Part shown: piece by piece, positions 23,376 through 34,413 of the stretch
Numbering within the stretch: the stretch's first letter is position 1
Layout: the number at the start of each line of letters is the position of its first letter
NCBI GenBank assembly: GCA_034770075.1
Contig: CM068384.1
Coordinates: 33,936,414 to 34,000,413 of the forward strand
From: Aralia elata
Lineage: Eukaryota > Streptophyta > Magnoliopsida > Apiales > Araliaceae
DNA length: 64,000 bases
Direction of reading: 5' to 3'
Position numbers and translations under genes: made by a program
The notes under the pieces: model-generated
What the model was told of the DNA's origin: nothing
Seen by the model: only the letters and a program-made list of their open reading frames with translations
Databases searched by the model: none

Positions 23376-25443
23376 TGTTGACGCCGGGAGGGATCTCTAT
23401 CCTACGCTAGTTGGCCCTTTCCCATTTTAGCCTTTTGGTTTAGATGATTCTTTTGGAAAAGGTCGGCATTAATGTCGACGGGGTTTTGAAAGATCGTTTT
23501 TTATGATGAGCCAATTTGACCAGAGTCGCCAGTTGGTATATTTGAAATGGATATACCAACTCATCCGAATTTCGTTTTTTTGTAAATCGCTGGCTCATAT
23601 ATGACTCCGAATTAATTGGTCTGCGAACCAAGATTCATAGAGTTCGGGGGCTTGCTTAAGCGAGGGGAAGGTGTTAGGCACCCCCCGACTTCCGTGAAAC
23701 ACGGTTACCGCAATCTTGATGCTTTTCCTATCCTATTAATTCTTAAAATGTGTATGCGTGCGTGTGTGTGTGTGTGTGCCTATGTGAATGTTGTGATGAG
23801 TTTGTATGAAAGAATCGTTTCGATTTTGATGGAAAGTCGTGCTTTGAGAGTGATTTGGAATGTCCTTCGGCTTCTACGAGAAAGCTTTATTCTTTATTAG
23901 AAAGGTTTGATTTTAATTGTCAAAACTGCAAGGTTTTCATTAGGTGTCGTTTTGGCAAAACAAGAGTTTTTAAACCTTCGTCAAAATAAGAATCGAGATC
24001 TATACGTTGCTTTCATAGAATGACGGGCAATTTCTGGAATCTCTTTAGCCCTATGCACATTGGTTTAACAAAACGTCATTTATCTCACAAAACCATTTCT
24101 TATGATGTTTGAAAACGATTTTCTTTAGCCTTCTCGTTAAGTGGGAATCGACATTCATTAGCACCTCCAATTTCTTATCCTCGTGGGGCTAATAACCTAA
24201 TTTGATTGATTTTATAAAAATCTTTATCGTTTTAGCTTTGAAGTCAATTTTTGGTGTTGCAATTCAAATAAAACATTATAATGCGTAGGAGGTTATTCAC
24301 GGGCATGTAAGCCATCAAAATAACCCCGAACGCCCACAATCACATATATTCACTATGACGGGGCCTTAAACACGATTCTCGCCTTGGTGTCGTTTTAAGG
24401 CCCGACGATTACATATTTACAATGAAAACTACATCATTCCTACTACTACATCAAAAGACATCCATCATCGGATTCGGACCATGGGGTCGCTTTCCTAAGC
24501 TCATACCCCAAATTTCCACACACCCACAACCGGGTATTACAAGAAATAACCAACACGGATAATCCAACAATACTAAGACATCCTAAAATAGCGATCTCAA
24601 GGAACCACGCCCAATATAACGTCGTAAAACCATCAAAAATTCAACAAACGAATATCATCGGGTTATTAGGAAGAATTTTGTTCCAATGGAACCCTCTCTA
24701 ATAATCCCTAATTCATTGTCCACCAAAAATTATATGAAAACTACATTTAATTTAACCAAAGAATATGATAAAAATTGCTATAATAAGGGAATTTTCACCT
24801 TGCAAATGATATCAAAGTGGATGTAAACTTGTGTATTTTGAATAGAAGGAGAAGTATATGTGATACAATCAAATCAAAAGAGTATTATTCCTCTCTTTTT
24901 TCTTCCTTTCTCTCCTATTTTGTTGCAAAATTTTGCTATTTTTCTCTCAATTTCCGAGCTGCTGCTGTTTTTCTCTTCCTCTCTCCACCTGCTGCTCACC
25001 TCCTGTATGCTGATGAGGGAATGAGCTGAAATAGGTTGGCCAGAGCCAGCCGTAGATTGATCTGCGGCTGGCTGGCCGCCACCCCTCCACTCAGCTGAAT
25101 TTCGGGTTTCCGTGTTTCGAGTTTCGTGTTTTCAAAAGGCGCACTCACTGGCCGCAGATCAATCTGCGGCTGGCTGGCTTGACTTTCTCGATTTTCGTGC
25201 TATGCCTCGATTCTCGTGTCGTGACGTCGGTTTTCACTGACAGGCTTGTATCTTGCAGTCCGAGAATTACTGGGAGGCGTGCCACATCCTCCGGGAATGC
25301 TCAATTCGGACAGCCTTGTAAATCGTCGCGGTGGCGTCGAGTGTTCGTACTTGTCCATCATTTGCTCTCGCAGGCCGGTTCATTTGCCGAATTTGCCCTC
25401 CTGTCAGGGTTAGTATACGAAGTGCAAAATTTGGGTGTCTACA
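23376..25443 (-). repeat. Copy A 3' LTR
   Basis: 2068 bp. Minus strand: TGTAGACACCCAAATTTTGC to CCCGGCGTCAACA. It matches the LTRs at 37960-39975 and 54592-56650. It includes a (GT)n run near 23757-23778 and, in U3, the hairpins 25045-25072 and 25151-25170. Where B and C have a TATTTAA TATA-like box, this copy has TATTTCAG. All open frames in it are chance. Confidence 0.9.
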
Positions 25444-25600
25444 GCTGCCCCTCTTTATCATGTTTATGCAATGTTAAATGAAATGAACAGGATAAAGAAA
25501 TAGACGCCCGATGCATGAATGACAGTGCACAAGAATGACAATACATATATGATGCAACACATACAACTTATGATGCGATGCAAGATGTAAAGCATGTCCG
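25444..25600 (-). other. Copy A polypurine tract and 3' UTR end
   Basis: On the minus strand GATAAAGAGGGGCAGC abuts the LTR start TGTAGACACC, the expected polypurine tract. The rest is UTR also found in copy C (56651-56880), rich in ATGCAT-like words. Confidence 0.75.
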
Positions 25601-25879
25601 ATCGCTAATCTCATGATCACCGGGTCTCGTATCGTCTCGTCGAGACCGGGTCTCATATCCGGTCACCCATCTCGTAATCGCCGGGTCTCGTATCCGGTCG
25701 ATCGTCTTGTCGGGGCCGGGTCTCGTATCCGGTCACCCATCTCGTAATCGCTGGGTCTCGTATCCGGTCGATCATCTCGTCGGGGCCGGGTCTCGTATCC
25801 GTTCACCCATCTCGTAATCGCCGGGTCTCGTATCCGGTCGATCGTCTCGTCGGGGCGGGGTCTCGTATCCGGTCACCCC
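25601..25879. repeat. Copy A 3'-UTR tandem array (70-bp unit)
   Basis: About 3.5 copies of a 70-bp unit made of two roughly 35-bp halves, each with a CCGGGTCTCGTATCCGG core. Spacers such as CACCCATCTCGTAATCG and ATCGTCTCGTCGGGG are shared with the arrays of B and C. In those copies the core reads CCGGTTATCGTCGCCGG instead, so the cores were replaced while the spacers stayed recognisable. Confidence 0.85.
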
Positions 25880-26005
25880 TCGAATTGAGGAGCCGTGTTC
25901 GACACACAATTCATCAAAATCTCGTATTTTATCACCAAATTATGAGTCAAACGGGTTTTAGGATCGATCAAGCTTGCAATGGACAAGGGGGGAGCACTGG
26001 GCCCA

Positions 26006-26069
26006 GCCGCAGATGGATCTGCGGCCAGCCGCAGATGGATCTGCGGCCAGCCACAGATTGATCTGCGGC
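26006..26069. repeat. Three tandem GCCGCAGATNNATCTGCGGC palindromes
   Basis: Hairpin units at 26006-26025, 26028-26047 and 26050-26069, each with a 9-bp stem and a 2-base centre (third copy one mismatch). The same palindrome occurs in the U3 of the LTRs and in the corresponding 3' UTR of B and C. Confidence 0.85.
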
Positions 26070-26221
26070 CAAGATCGGGCATATAGGCGGCCAGCCGCTT
26101 CCTAGATCTGTCACTTTCATTCGTACCCCACGCGATTTTCACACCTTTGCACGTCCTTTTTCCCGAAATTTCCAATCTTTTTGCAAAAACCGCTCCGGTT
26201 AGATCGATCTACGCGCTACAG

Positions 26222-26670
26222 GTAATACTTTGACCGATTGTTTTCCAATTTCGTCAATGTTTTCCTATACATTTGCTATTTTGCATGTTTAGAGATATAA
26301 ATGTATGCTTTGAAATGCTATGCCATGTATTATTGCATGTATATGCTATGTATGAACTGCGCAAGTCATATTTTATGCTCATGATGCGGTCCCACATACT
26401 TGTTGTTTCTTTTTTGGAAGAAAATCATGCATTAGGGTCTTTTCATGTTGTAATTTTCCATATAAATGCAATTTTGACCTGTTGTGGCTTGGGTTAATAG
26501 AAAACATGTTTATCTATGCATGGGATGCCCATTTTATAGACGAAACTCTGCCGATTTTTTTTTTTGGATATAGTAAACATGCATCATGCTGCATTATTTC
26601 TACGATGAGGATAAGAAATTGACATAATTCAAAATAGAATTTACCTTCCCTTTCGCCTGTTCTATTCCAG
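26222..26670 (+). other. Leader intron of copy A aORF1
   Basis: The donor follows CGCTACAG (GTAATAC) and the acceptor is TCTATTCCAG two bases before the ATG. Copies B (52335-51862, minus) and C (58078-58570) keep both sites in the same wording at the same places, although lengths vary (449, 474 and 493 bp). A poly-T run upstream of the acceptor varies in length between copies. Confidence 0.6.
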
Positions 26671-26978
26671 CTATGGATCCTGACACTCTTAGTAGCTCCA
26701 CCGCGTCTCGGACCTCGGGCGTTCGCCGCCGTAGGGCTGCACCTGCTCCTGCTTTGCCTTGGACCAGCCAGGTTCGCCGACTGGCGGAGGCTGTCATCAG
26801 GCCCGATCATCCCGATGTTGAGGAGGCTGCTCTTTTGGATGTTGCGGTAGAGGGGCCATCTTCCAGCACACCAGCTCCATCTCATCATCGCGCTCTATCT
26901 GGCGCCTCTGTTCAGATACCCGGTCTGTTGGGTCGGGATCTCAGTCGTCACCCCTCCGCATCTCTTGTAGCTAATGAG

Positions 26979-27056
26979 GTATGCTTAAAGTACTCCTCTG
27001 AACTCATTCCCAAATTCTGTTTAGATCTGGACTGATCCATTCATTTTTTGTCACAG
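26979..27056 (+). other. aORF1 intron 1, copy A
   Basis: GTATGC...TTGTCACAG, 78 bp, between GCTAATGAG and GTGCCCGAG. Joining gives ANE-VPEFTQPRGNW in frame. The same junction exists in B (51545-51461) and C (58881-58964). Confidence 0.75.
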
Positions 27057-27713
27057 GTGCCCGAGTTCACTCAGCCGAGGGGTAACTGGTTCAACATCTA
27101 CTCCCTCTACACCGCTTTGCACAACGACTACCGCGCGGTGGTGGATTCCTGGGGCTTTCGTCATTTTTTCACCATCATTCCGCGCCAGTGCCCCTGGGGT
27201 TATATGCGGGCTTTGTCCGAGAGATGGTTTCACCAGACCCAGTCCCTTCACCTTTTGGACTGTGAGGTCGTGCTGACTCCCTGGGACTGGAGGTACATCA
27301 CGGGCATTGAGTTCACTGGATCTCGCGTTCCCTTGGATCTTGACATCACTCTAGCAGAGGTCAGAGCTTTACTGGGTTTCGCTGCCGATGACCGGGTCTT
27401 CAAGGCCTGCAGCATTCGGTCTGGAGCTTTGGCCGTGGACGCTGTTGGAGGCATATATGCGACGCCATTCCCAGCAAATCGGGCCACTCGTGATATTCTG
27501 CTTCGACGTTTGTTCCTGACCATTATGAGGGGTTGTTTCCTAGGGAACAACTCCTCTATCATCCATTTCAGCGTCGTCGGAGCTGTAAGGGACGTAAACC
27601 GGATTGGCGACTATGATTGGGGGTCCTTCACCTTTGCTTACTTCCTCCACGGTCTTCGCCTACGCTCGGAGGGACAGACAGATGCCTGGCTCGGATTCTA
27701 CCACTTTCTGCTA

Positions 27714-27814
27714 GTGAGCCTTCTTTTCCTTTTTTCTTACCATACTTCCTTTCATTTCATTTCTCTTTTCTGCATTGGTTGGTTACTCATGCCTTTCCTT
27801 GTTTCTGTTCGCAG
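27714..27814 (+). other. aORF1 intron 2, copy A
   Basis: GTGAGC...TGTTCGCAG, 101 bp, pyrimidine-rich. It joins FYHFLL to F(W)AYERLP in the middle of the PMD signature. B (50798-50701) and C (59626-59723) have 98-bp versions. Confidence 0.78.
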
Positions 27815-28642
27815 TTCTAGGCCTACGAGCGACTTCCGTGCCTGAGGCCTGTCACTACTCTTGGCCTGGACACTTATCCCCGGGGTCGGCGATGGCATCA
27901 TAGCACCTTAGAGGAGGTCCCGGTATCTGGCAGCTTTGCACATTGTCGCATTCAGCTGAAGCTGATCACTGCTGCAGAGGTCATCTGGACGCCCTATCTT
28001 TCTGAGCATCTGGCCGTGGGTTTCACAAATGGGTATCCTTCCGGCCCGGAGTTCGCACTTTCCACCCGCCGCCTTACTTTGCAGAGTGTCGGGGGCTGGG
28101 TGATGTATCTGGGAGAGCGCGCATTCAGATGCGTCACTGGAAAGATCTGCATCCTGCACTCCCTTCCCTTCACTACCTCCTGGCCGTTGGATTCTCAGCC
28201 TTCGGAGATTATGCTCGCAGGGGAGGATGGCCAAACACTATCTTCGGGTCCCAGTACGAGCGAGGCCTTTCGCATCTGGTGGGTGCCCCGCACCATCGGT
28301 CCTCAGACTAGGGCCACATTCTTTCTTGGAGACATGGTTCCCGGCTCGGTGATGATGACCGATTGGGCTGCCTGCGTTCGGAGTCCCACCCATGCTGAGC
28401 AGATTGCCACGCTGACCCGCCAGGTGGAGCAGCTATCGTTGTATCTTCGGGTGCTAGGTCGGACTCCCGAGGAAGCCTATGCATATGATCTTGATAGTAC
28501 AGGTTTTGACACAGGTCCGAGCTCGTCTGATGCTCCAGTACCGCCATATATCCCGGACATGAACTTTGGGCCTCCGTCATTGACGACTCCAGGGGATCAG
28601 TTCGAGGATCCCGCCTTCTTAGATGATCTCACCTTTGACTAG

Positions 28643-28853
28643 ATCAGGCTAGGATAAGGCCTTTTGTACCTGGACTTGTTAGATGTTTATTATCTTTATT
28701 TCATGCACTATGTATTGAACTCATTTGTTTATTTATGCATAGTTTTTATCCTTATGAAATTCAATTGCTCTATTATTAACTGTCCGATGCATGCTTTTTA
28801 TTTATGGATAGAGAATGACCCCTGTACAGTCTTTTTGATACTATTTTTCACAG
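28643..28853 (+). other. Spacer between aORF1 and aORF2, copy A
   Basis: 211 bp of T-rich DNA ending CTATTTTTCACAG directly before the aORF2 ATG. That is an ideal splice acceptor, kept in B and C. aORF2 may therefore be reached by splicing rather than from its own promoter. No clear donor is evident. Confidence 0.5.
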
Positions 28854-30419
28854 ATGTCGTCCTCAGATGTCGTGGTACGTTTGGATCCCATTCCTCCCAC
28901 AGGGTTGGTCGGCAGTCTCCTCTGCTGGTTGGACAGTTTATCGCCGGCTGACAGGGTTATCGCAGATGGCCTTTTGGGACATTCTTGGTCCTTATTATCC
29001 TTTCAGGTGCCAGCGGGCTTCGTGGAGGGTATTCTGAGCTATTAGGCCCCTGCCCGTCAGGTGTTCAGATTAGGGACAGTGGACCTGACCCCCACTCTCG
29101 AGGAGTATGCTCGCTTTACCGGCTTGTCTTTGGATGGCCCTTGTGCCAGGGTCACAGCTGGTTCCATGCGTCGTCAGTTCTTGACTTTCACCGGTTTGCG
29201 GAGGACAGTTTTGTTATCGGTGATCACATCAGATCATCTAGTTCCCCTACATTTTCGGATTGACCGATTCGGCTCACCCGACAGTTTTCACCTATTTTCG
29301 GGTGATTTTTCCGTGTCCGAGGAGCGCTGGGGTGCTTTGAGAGTAGCCGTTTTGATGGCCTGTGTCATTTTAGTTTTATACTTGTCAGCCGGACCCAATC
29401 AGTTGGATATGCGAGTTGTCGCGGCCGTCAGAGTCCTTCAGGAGGATCACACCGTTCTTCCCATGATATTGGCAGATACTTACATGTCAGCCTCGTATTG
29501 TCAGTCTTTCTGAGGCAGAGTATTCAGAGGGAGCTCGACCTTATTGTATGTGTGGTTCATGAGTCATCTTAGTCCCATCGGCCATTTCCGTCGCCAAGGG
29601 TTTTGCTTCAGCCATGACATAGCCATGCAGTTTTCGTTTCGTCCCGTGAGCTGTACTAATGCGGCTTCCTGGGTAGAATTCTTGTCGGTTATTGAGGATC
29701 CTTTTCATCTCCTGATCTACTCGGGTTATTGCTCCTTTATGAGTTTTTTGACTCACGTGCCCAACCTGGATTTCATCCCTATTGCTAGCTTGAGGGGCGT
29801 GACGACTTATCATCCCCTGGCGGTTACAGGGCAGTTTGATCAGACACAGGATTTTCACCTTTTCACGGGTGCAGCCGCCTACCGATTCCTTATATCATCC
29901 CAGATAGAGAGGGATCTATTGCGGGTATACGATCTTTGGTCCCGCAGGATCTTTGCCGAATATAGTGAGAGCTGCCACATGCAGACATTTGCTTACGTGC
30001 AGTGGTTGCGCGGAGACTCGGATCCGGCTGGTTTGAGTCAGACTGGGGCCTTTGATGACTCTGGAGTGATTTTCCCAGATGATACCACAGATCATTCCAT
30101 CTCAGTTGATTCTGCCCCTAGTCGGGTTACTGAGGATACCCGACTCCGCCTGGCCTTGATTACCACTGAAGCTGAGAGGGATGTCGCTCTTGTTGAGAGA
30201 GATGATGCCATTCTGGCTAGAGACGCTGCCATTGCTGACAGAGACGCCATTGTACTTCAGACCAGGGTAGTTATAGATGCTCATTCTGAGACTGTTAGCC
30301 GAGCCACTGCTTTATTGGATCGTATCGACATGATGGGGCAGCAGATTGCAGGGGATGCTGATGCTTCAGATCTATCTGCCACTTTATCCATCCTGCTTCA
30401 GCTAGTTTCAGATTGGTAG
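28854..30419 (+). pseudogene. aORF2 of copy A: PMD/DUF7745-like protein with C-terminal coiled coil, two nonsense codons
   Basis: One continuous frame of 521 codons plus stop, interrupted only by TAG at 29043-29045 (TGG in C, Trp) and TGA at 29511-29513 (CGA in C, Arg). The length equals that of copy B exactly. The N-terminal half has MSSSDVVVRLD, PPTGLVGSL, FQVPAGFVEGILSY and the PMD/DUF7745-like TVDLTPTLEEYARFTGL. The middle has YVWFMSHLSPIGHFRRQGF, EDPFHLLIYSGYCSFMSFL and MQTFAYVQWLRGD. Residues about 420-490 form an Arg/Asp/Ala-rich heptad stretch (TEAERDVALVERDDAILARD), a likely coiled coil. The function is unknown; a nuclear or chromatin role is only inferred from PMD proteins. Confidence 0.78.
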
Positions 30420-30938
30420 ATTATTTTATTTCCTGCATAGACTATGTCAGTTTCATCGGTTATCGAAAGAGAAATCTTGTAACAAAATGACTTATATATG
30501 TAGACATGCATTTAAATTTAGTCAATTTCCCTTTTTGTCGTATCGTTGCCTTTCATTTGATCTTCATTTTATCCAGCTGACCATGATTTTGACACTTCGC
30601 TTTCTTTCTCTTCTCCAGTCTTGATGGAGATTTGACAGATATTGCCGCACACCCTGTTGATTTCATCGGATTGAGTCTTAGATTTTGGCTAACTGTTTGG
30701 TTGGGCTAGGTTTATGTTACTTGGGATGAATCTAATTAGGGCTGGTTTTGGGAAGGCCTTGAGGATATAGGAAGGTTTTTTCTGGCTGTTGGGAATTGGT
30801 TTGGGTTAGAGAAAGGATTATTATTATTTTTTTTTAAGGAATCGGACCGTGCCATGATGGCTGCCTACGTACCCCCACAAGTTGGGAGATCAGGTCCTAC
30901 GTAGTTCGTTCCTCAAAGAAAAAGGAGAAACTGATGAT
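30420..30938. other. Convergent junction between aORF2 and pol, copy A
   Basis: Both transcription units end here tail to tail. At 30842-30908 lies a block, also present in B (47611-47679) and C (62743-62812), with two TACGTAGG words around CCCAACTTGTGGGG. The same TACGTAGG arrangement directly after integrase is a familiar feature of Tat elements. The rest is T-rich UTR without frames. Confidence 0.65.
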
Positions 30939-33900
30939 TCAAGCGTAGAACCGCTTCACCGAGTCGGAATTTAGGGGTTGTGGAAATACCTCATCATCCA
31001 TTTCTTGCAATATGAGGGCTCCTCCAGACAGCACTTTCTTAATCACAAATGGTCCTTCCCAGTTCGGGGCGAACTTCCCCTTGGCTTCGTCTTGACAAGG
31101 CATGACTCTTTTTAGCACCAAATCATTTTCCTTGAACTTCCGAGGTCTTATCCTTTTGTCGTATGATCGAGAGATCCTTTGTTGATATAACCGACCGTGC
31201 CAAACAACAGCCACCCTCCTTTCATCGATTAGGGCCAATTGGTCGTATCGACTTTGCATCCAATCCTCCTCACTTATCTGAACATCGATTAATATTCTGA
31301 GGGACGCCATCTCAACCTCCACTGGCAGAACAGCCTCCATTCCATACACCAAAGCGTAAGGGGTTGCCCCTGTAGAAGTACGCGTTAACGTTCAGTATGC
31401 CAGCAGGGTGAGGGGTAGCAGATCTGGCCATCCCCGATGATTAGCAGACATTTTCGCCATGATCTTCTTGATATTCTTATTTGCGGCCTCCACTGCCCCA
31501 TTCATCTTGGGACGGTAAATGACAGAATTGAGGTGTTTGATCTTAAACTGGTCGCATAATCCCTTCATGAGGGTGTTGTTCAAATTCTTGGCATTGTCGG
31601 AGACCAAAACCTCAGGTTGCCCGTATCGACAAATGACATTATTCCTGATGAAACCGACGATGACCTCTTGAGTTACTTTGGGGAAAGAAGCTGCTTCTAC
31701 CCATTTGGTGAAGTAATCGATCATGACGAAAATGAATCGGTGTCCGTTGCTTGCTTTGGGCTCTATCGGTCCGATTACATCCATTCCCCACATTGAAAAT
31801 GGCCACGGGGAGGTCATACAGTGCAGTTCATTGGGATGCGTATGGATCACATTACCGTGCGCCTGACATTGATAACACCGTTTGACATGATCATCGCAGT
31901 CGGCTTTCAGTGTTAACCAATAATGCCCCGTTCTCAAGATCTTTTTGGCCAGCATCGGTCCATTCATGTGTGGCCCACAGACTCCACCATGTATTTCGTT
32001 CATAATCCTTTGGGCCTGTGCCTCATCTACGCATTGTAACAGTCCCAACCCAGCATCCCTCTTGTAGAGTGAATCCCCACTCAGGTAAAATTTCATTGCC
32101 ATCTTTTGAATTCTCATCCTCTCAGCTCGGTTTGCTCGGTCGGGAATGGATCTATCCCTCAGATATTCCCTTATGTCGTGATACCACGACTGCTTTGGCA
32201 GAACCACCTCGTCCGATAAGACTGCAACATGCTCCTCATATGCCGGGGCATTCTGTACTGCTATCTCAATCTGTGGAATGTCTTTTCTTTTGATTACATG
32301 GATTAAGGAAGCCAGAGTTGCCAATGCATCAGCAAAATCATTCCGTCCCCGGGGGATATGTCAGAAAGCGATATCTTCGAACTCTCGCATCAATTGGACA
32401 ACACAACGATGGTATGGAAGCAACCGGAGCTCTTTGGTGTTGTACACCCCGATCGCCTGTCTGATTACCAGTTCTGAATCCCCGAACACCGCTAGTCTCT
32501 TCACTCCCATATCGCGGGTAAAACGGAGTCCCAATATACATCCCTCGTACTCCGCCGTGTTGTTCGAATTGCTGAACTGCAATTTAGTGGCCACAGGGTA
32601 TTGCTCTCCGGTGATAGAGACCAGGACTGCTCCGGCTCCTGCCCCTTCAGCATTCATGGCACCATCAAAATACAGCTTCCAAAACTGCCCCTCGTCATCA
32701 CATTTCGTGTGTAATATCCAAAATACATCTTCGCCCGGCAAAGGAGTTTCTAAAGGCTCCATTCCCCCTGCTGGCGTTTCTGCCAACTGATCTGCAATTC
32801 CCTGCCCTTTCATGACTTTCTGAGTTACGTATACAATGTCGAACTGATGTAAGATTAACTGCCATCTTGATAGTCGACAGTTCAGCATGGGCCTTTCAAA
32901 GATATATTTCAGGGGATCCATTCTCGATATCAGGTACGTAGTATGCCCATGGAGGTAGTGCTGTAATCTCCCTGCAGCCCAAACCAAAGCACAACAGGTC
33001 TTCTCGATGGGAGTGTAATTCTGTTCACATCGGCTAAATCTCTTGCTGAGGTAATAAATGGCCTGCTCTTTACCTGCTTCATTTTTCTGTCCCAGCATAC
33101 ATCCCATCGCAATGGCATTGATCGATATATACATAAACAGAGGGATCCCATCCTTCGGGGGTACCAGCACTGGTGCCTCTGTCAGCTGCTTTTTAATGGT
33201 CTGAAAGGCTTTCTGACATTGTTCATTCCACTCTTGGGAAGCATCCTTCCTTAATAGTTTGAAAATCGGCTTGTATGTAGTCGTCAAGTGGGATATGAAG
33301 CGGCTGATGAAGTTTATTCTTCCAAGGAATCCTCTTATTTCCTTCTCAGTGTGAGGTGCTGGCATATCCACAACGGCCTTAATCTTCGCCGGATCCAACT
33401 CAATGCCCCGATCACTAACCAGGAATCCCAAGAGCTTGCCTGACTGCACTCCGAAAGCACACTTTGCTGGATTGAGCTTCAAATTATATTTTCTGAGTCG
33501 ATCGAATAGCTTCTTGAGATGGGTTATATGATCAGATTCTACCCTTGACTTCACGATAATGTCATCCATGTAGACCTCTATCTCCTTGTGCATCATGTCG
33601 TGGAAAAGGGCCATCATGGCTCTCTGATAAGTAGCCCCCGCATTTGTGAGATCGAAAGCCAATCGCCTATAGCAGAAAGTGCCCCAAGGGGTGATGAACG
33701 CGGTCTTTTCCCGATCCTCTTCTGCCACCATTATCTGATGATACCCCGCAAAGCAATCAACAAAAGAGTACATCTCGTACTGGGCTGTGTTATCCACCAG
33801 GATGTGTATGAAAGGCACCGGGAAGTTATCCTTGAGACTGGCCTTGTTTAGATCTCTATAATCTACACATACCCTCACCTTCCCTCCAGGCTTAGCCACT

Positions 33901-34413
33901 GGGACTACATTGGACAGCCATTCTGGGTAAATGGACACCATAATGATTCCCGCCCTAAACTGTTTGATGATCTCTTCCTTCACCTTCAAGCTCCACTCCG
34001 GTTTTAACTTTCTTAGTTTCTGCTTGACAGGCCTGAAACCCTCCTTGATGGGCAACCGGTGTACCACAATGTCGGTGGACAAACCGATCATGTCCTCATG
34101 AGACCAGACAAAGACATCCTCATACTGGCTTAGTAACTCAGTTATTTCTGCTTTCTGGCTGGGGGTAAGGTCTGTCCCTATCTTGAGCTCTTTGGGTGCG
34201 TTAGGGGTTCCAATATCTATGGTGATGGTTTGGTCTAAGTTGGGTTTGGGTTTATCCTCGACCCATCCTTTGATCTCGTCAGGCGCGTCGTCGTAATCTG
34301 TCTTGTCTTGCTCAATGCCCATTAAATCGAAATCCAGCTCAATGTCAAAATCATAATCATCATTCAAATTTGAAAGACCATTTGTTAGGCAAGGATTACT
34401 CAAATTGGTACAC
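30939..34413 (-). pseudogene. pol: Copy A pol: RT - RNase H - second RNase H - integrase, two nonsense codons
   Basis: 3475 bp, exactly the length of the pol exon in copy B, so there is no net indel. The RT has VDYRDLNKASLKDNFPVP, FVDCFAGYHQI and the active site YMDDIIVKS. The first RNase H follows. A second, archaeal-type RNase H (LYFDGAMNAEGAGAGAVL, FGDSELVIRQ) marks the Tat lineage. Integrase has the HHCC finger (H..H..CYQC), DVIGP, SDNAKN and NGAVEAANKN. It ends VKRFYA. TGA stops at 32361-32363 and 31392-31394 stand where B has CGC and CGA (Arg). The protein would copy and insert the element's cDNA. Confidence 0.9.

Larger units (their letters stand above)
26671..28642 (+). pseudogene. 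aORF1 of copy A: plant-mobile-domain protein, 3 coding exons, one nonsense codon
   Basis: Predicted exons are 26673-26978, 27057-27713 and 27815-28642, joined in frame to about 595 aa. Exon 1 (102 codons) is a low-complexity Ser/Arg/Ala/Pro head (SSTASRTSGVRRRRAAPAPA). Exon 2 carries the plant mobile domain (PF10536-like): WGFRHFFTIIPRQCPWGYM, then EVVLTPWDWRYITGIEF and IGDYDWGSFTFAYF. Exon 3 would start FWAYERLP, a PMD hallmark, but TGG has become TAG at 27818-27820. The rest of exon 3 is open. Exon 1 and 2 lengths are multiples of three. PMD proteins of plants (MAIN, MAIL1 type) act in the nucleus; what a retrotransposon copy does is unknown. It runs opposite to pol. Confidence 0.8.

Noticed and set aside
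25179..25481. 100-codon frame ending at the LTR boundary
   Set aside because: It is the U3 of the copy A LTR read in reverse; the same reading in B and C is broken.
27048..27845. 265-codon frame as a single-exon gene
   Set aside because: Its first three codons and last 44 codons are intron reading; the homologous frames in B and C support exon ends at 27057 and 27713.
33588..33851. Plus-strand frames over the A pol and minus-strand frames over the B pol
   Set aside because: They are shadows of the RT gene on the opposite strand with no conserved wording of their own.
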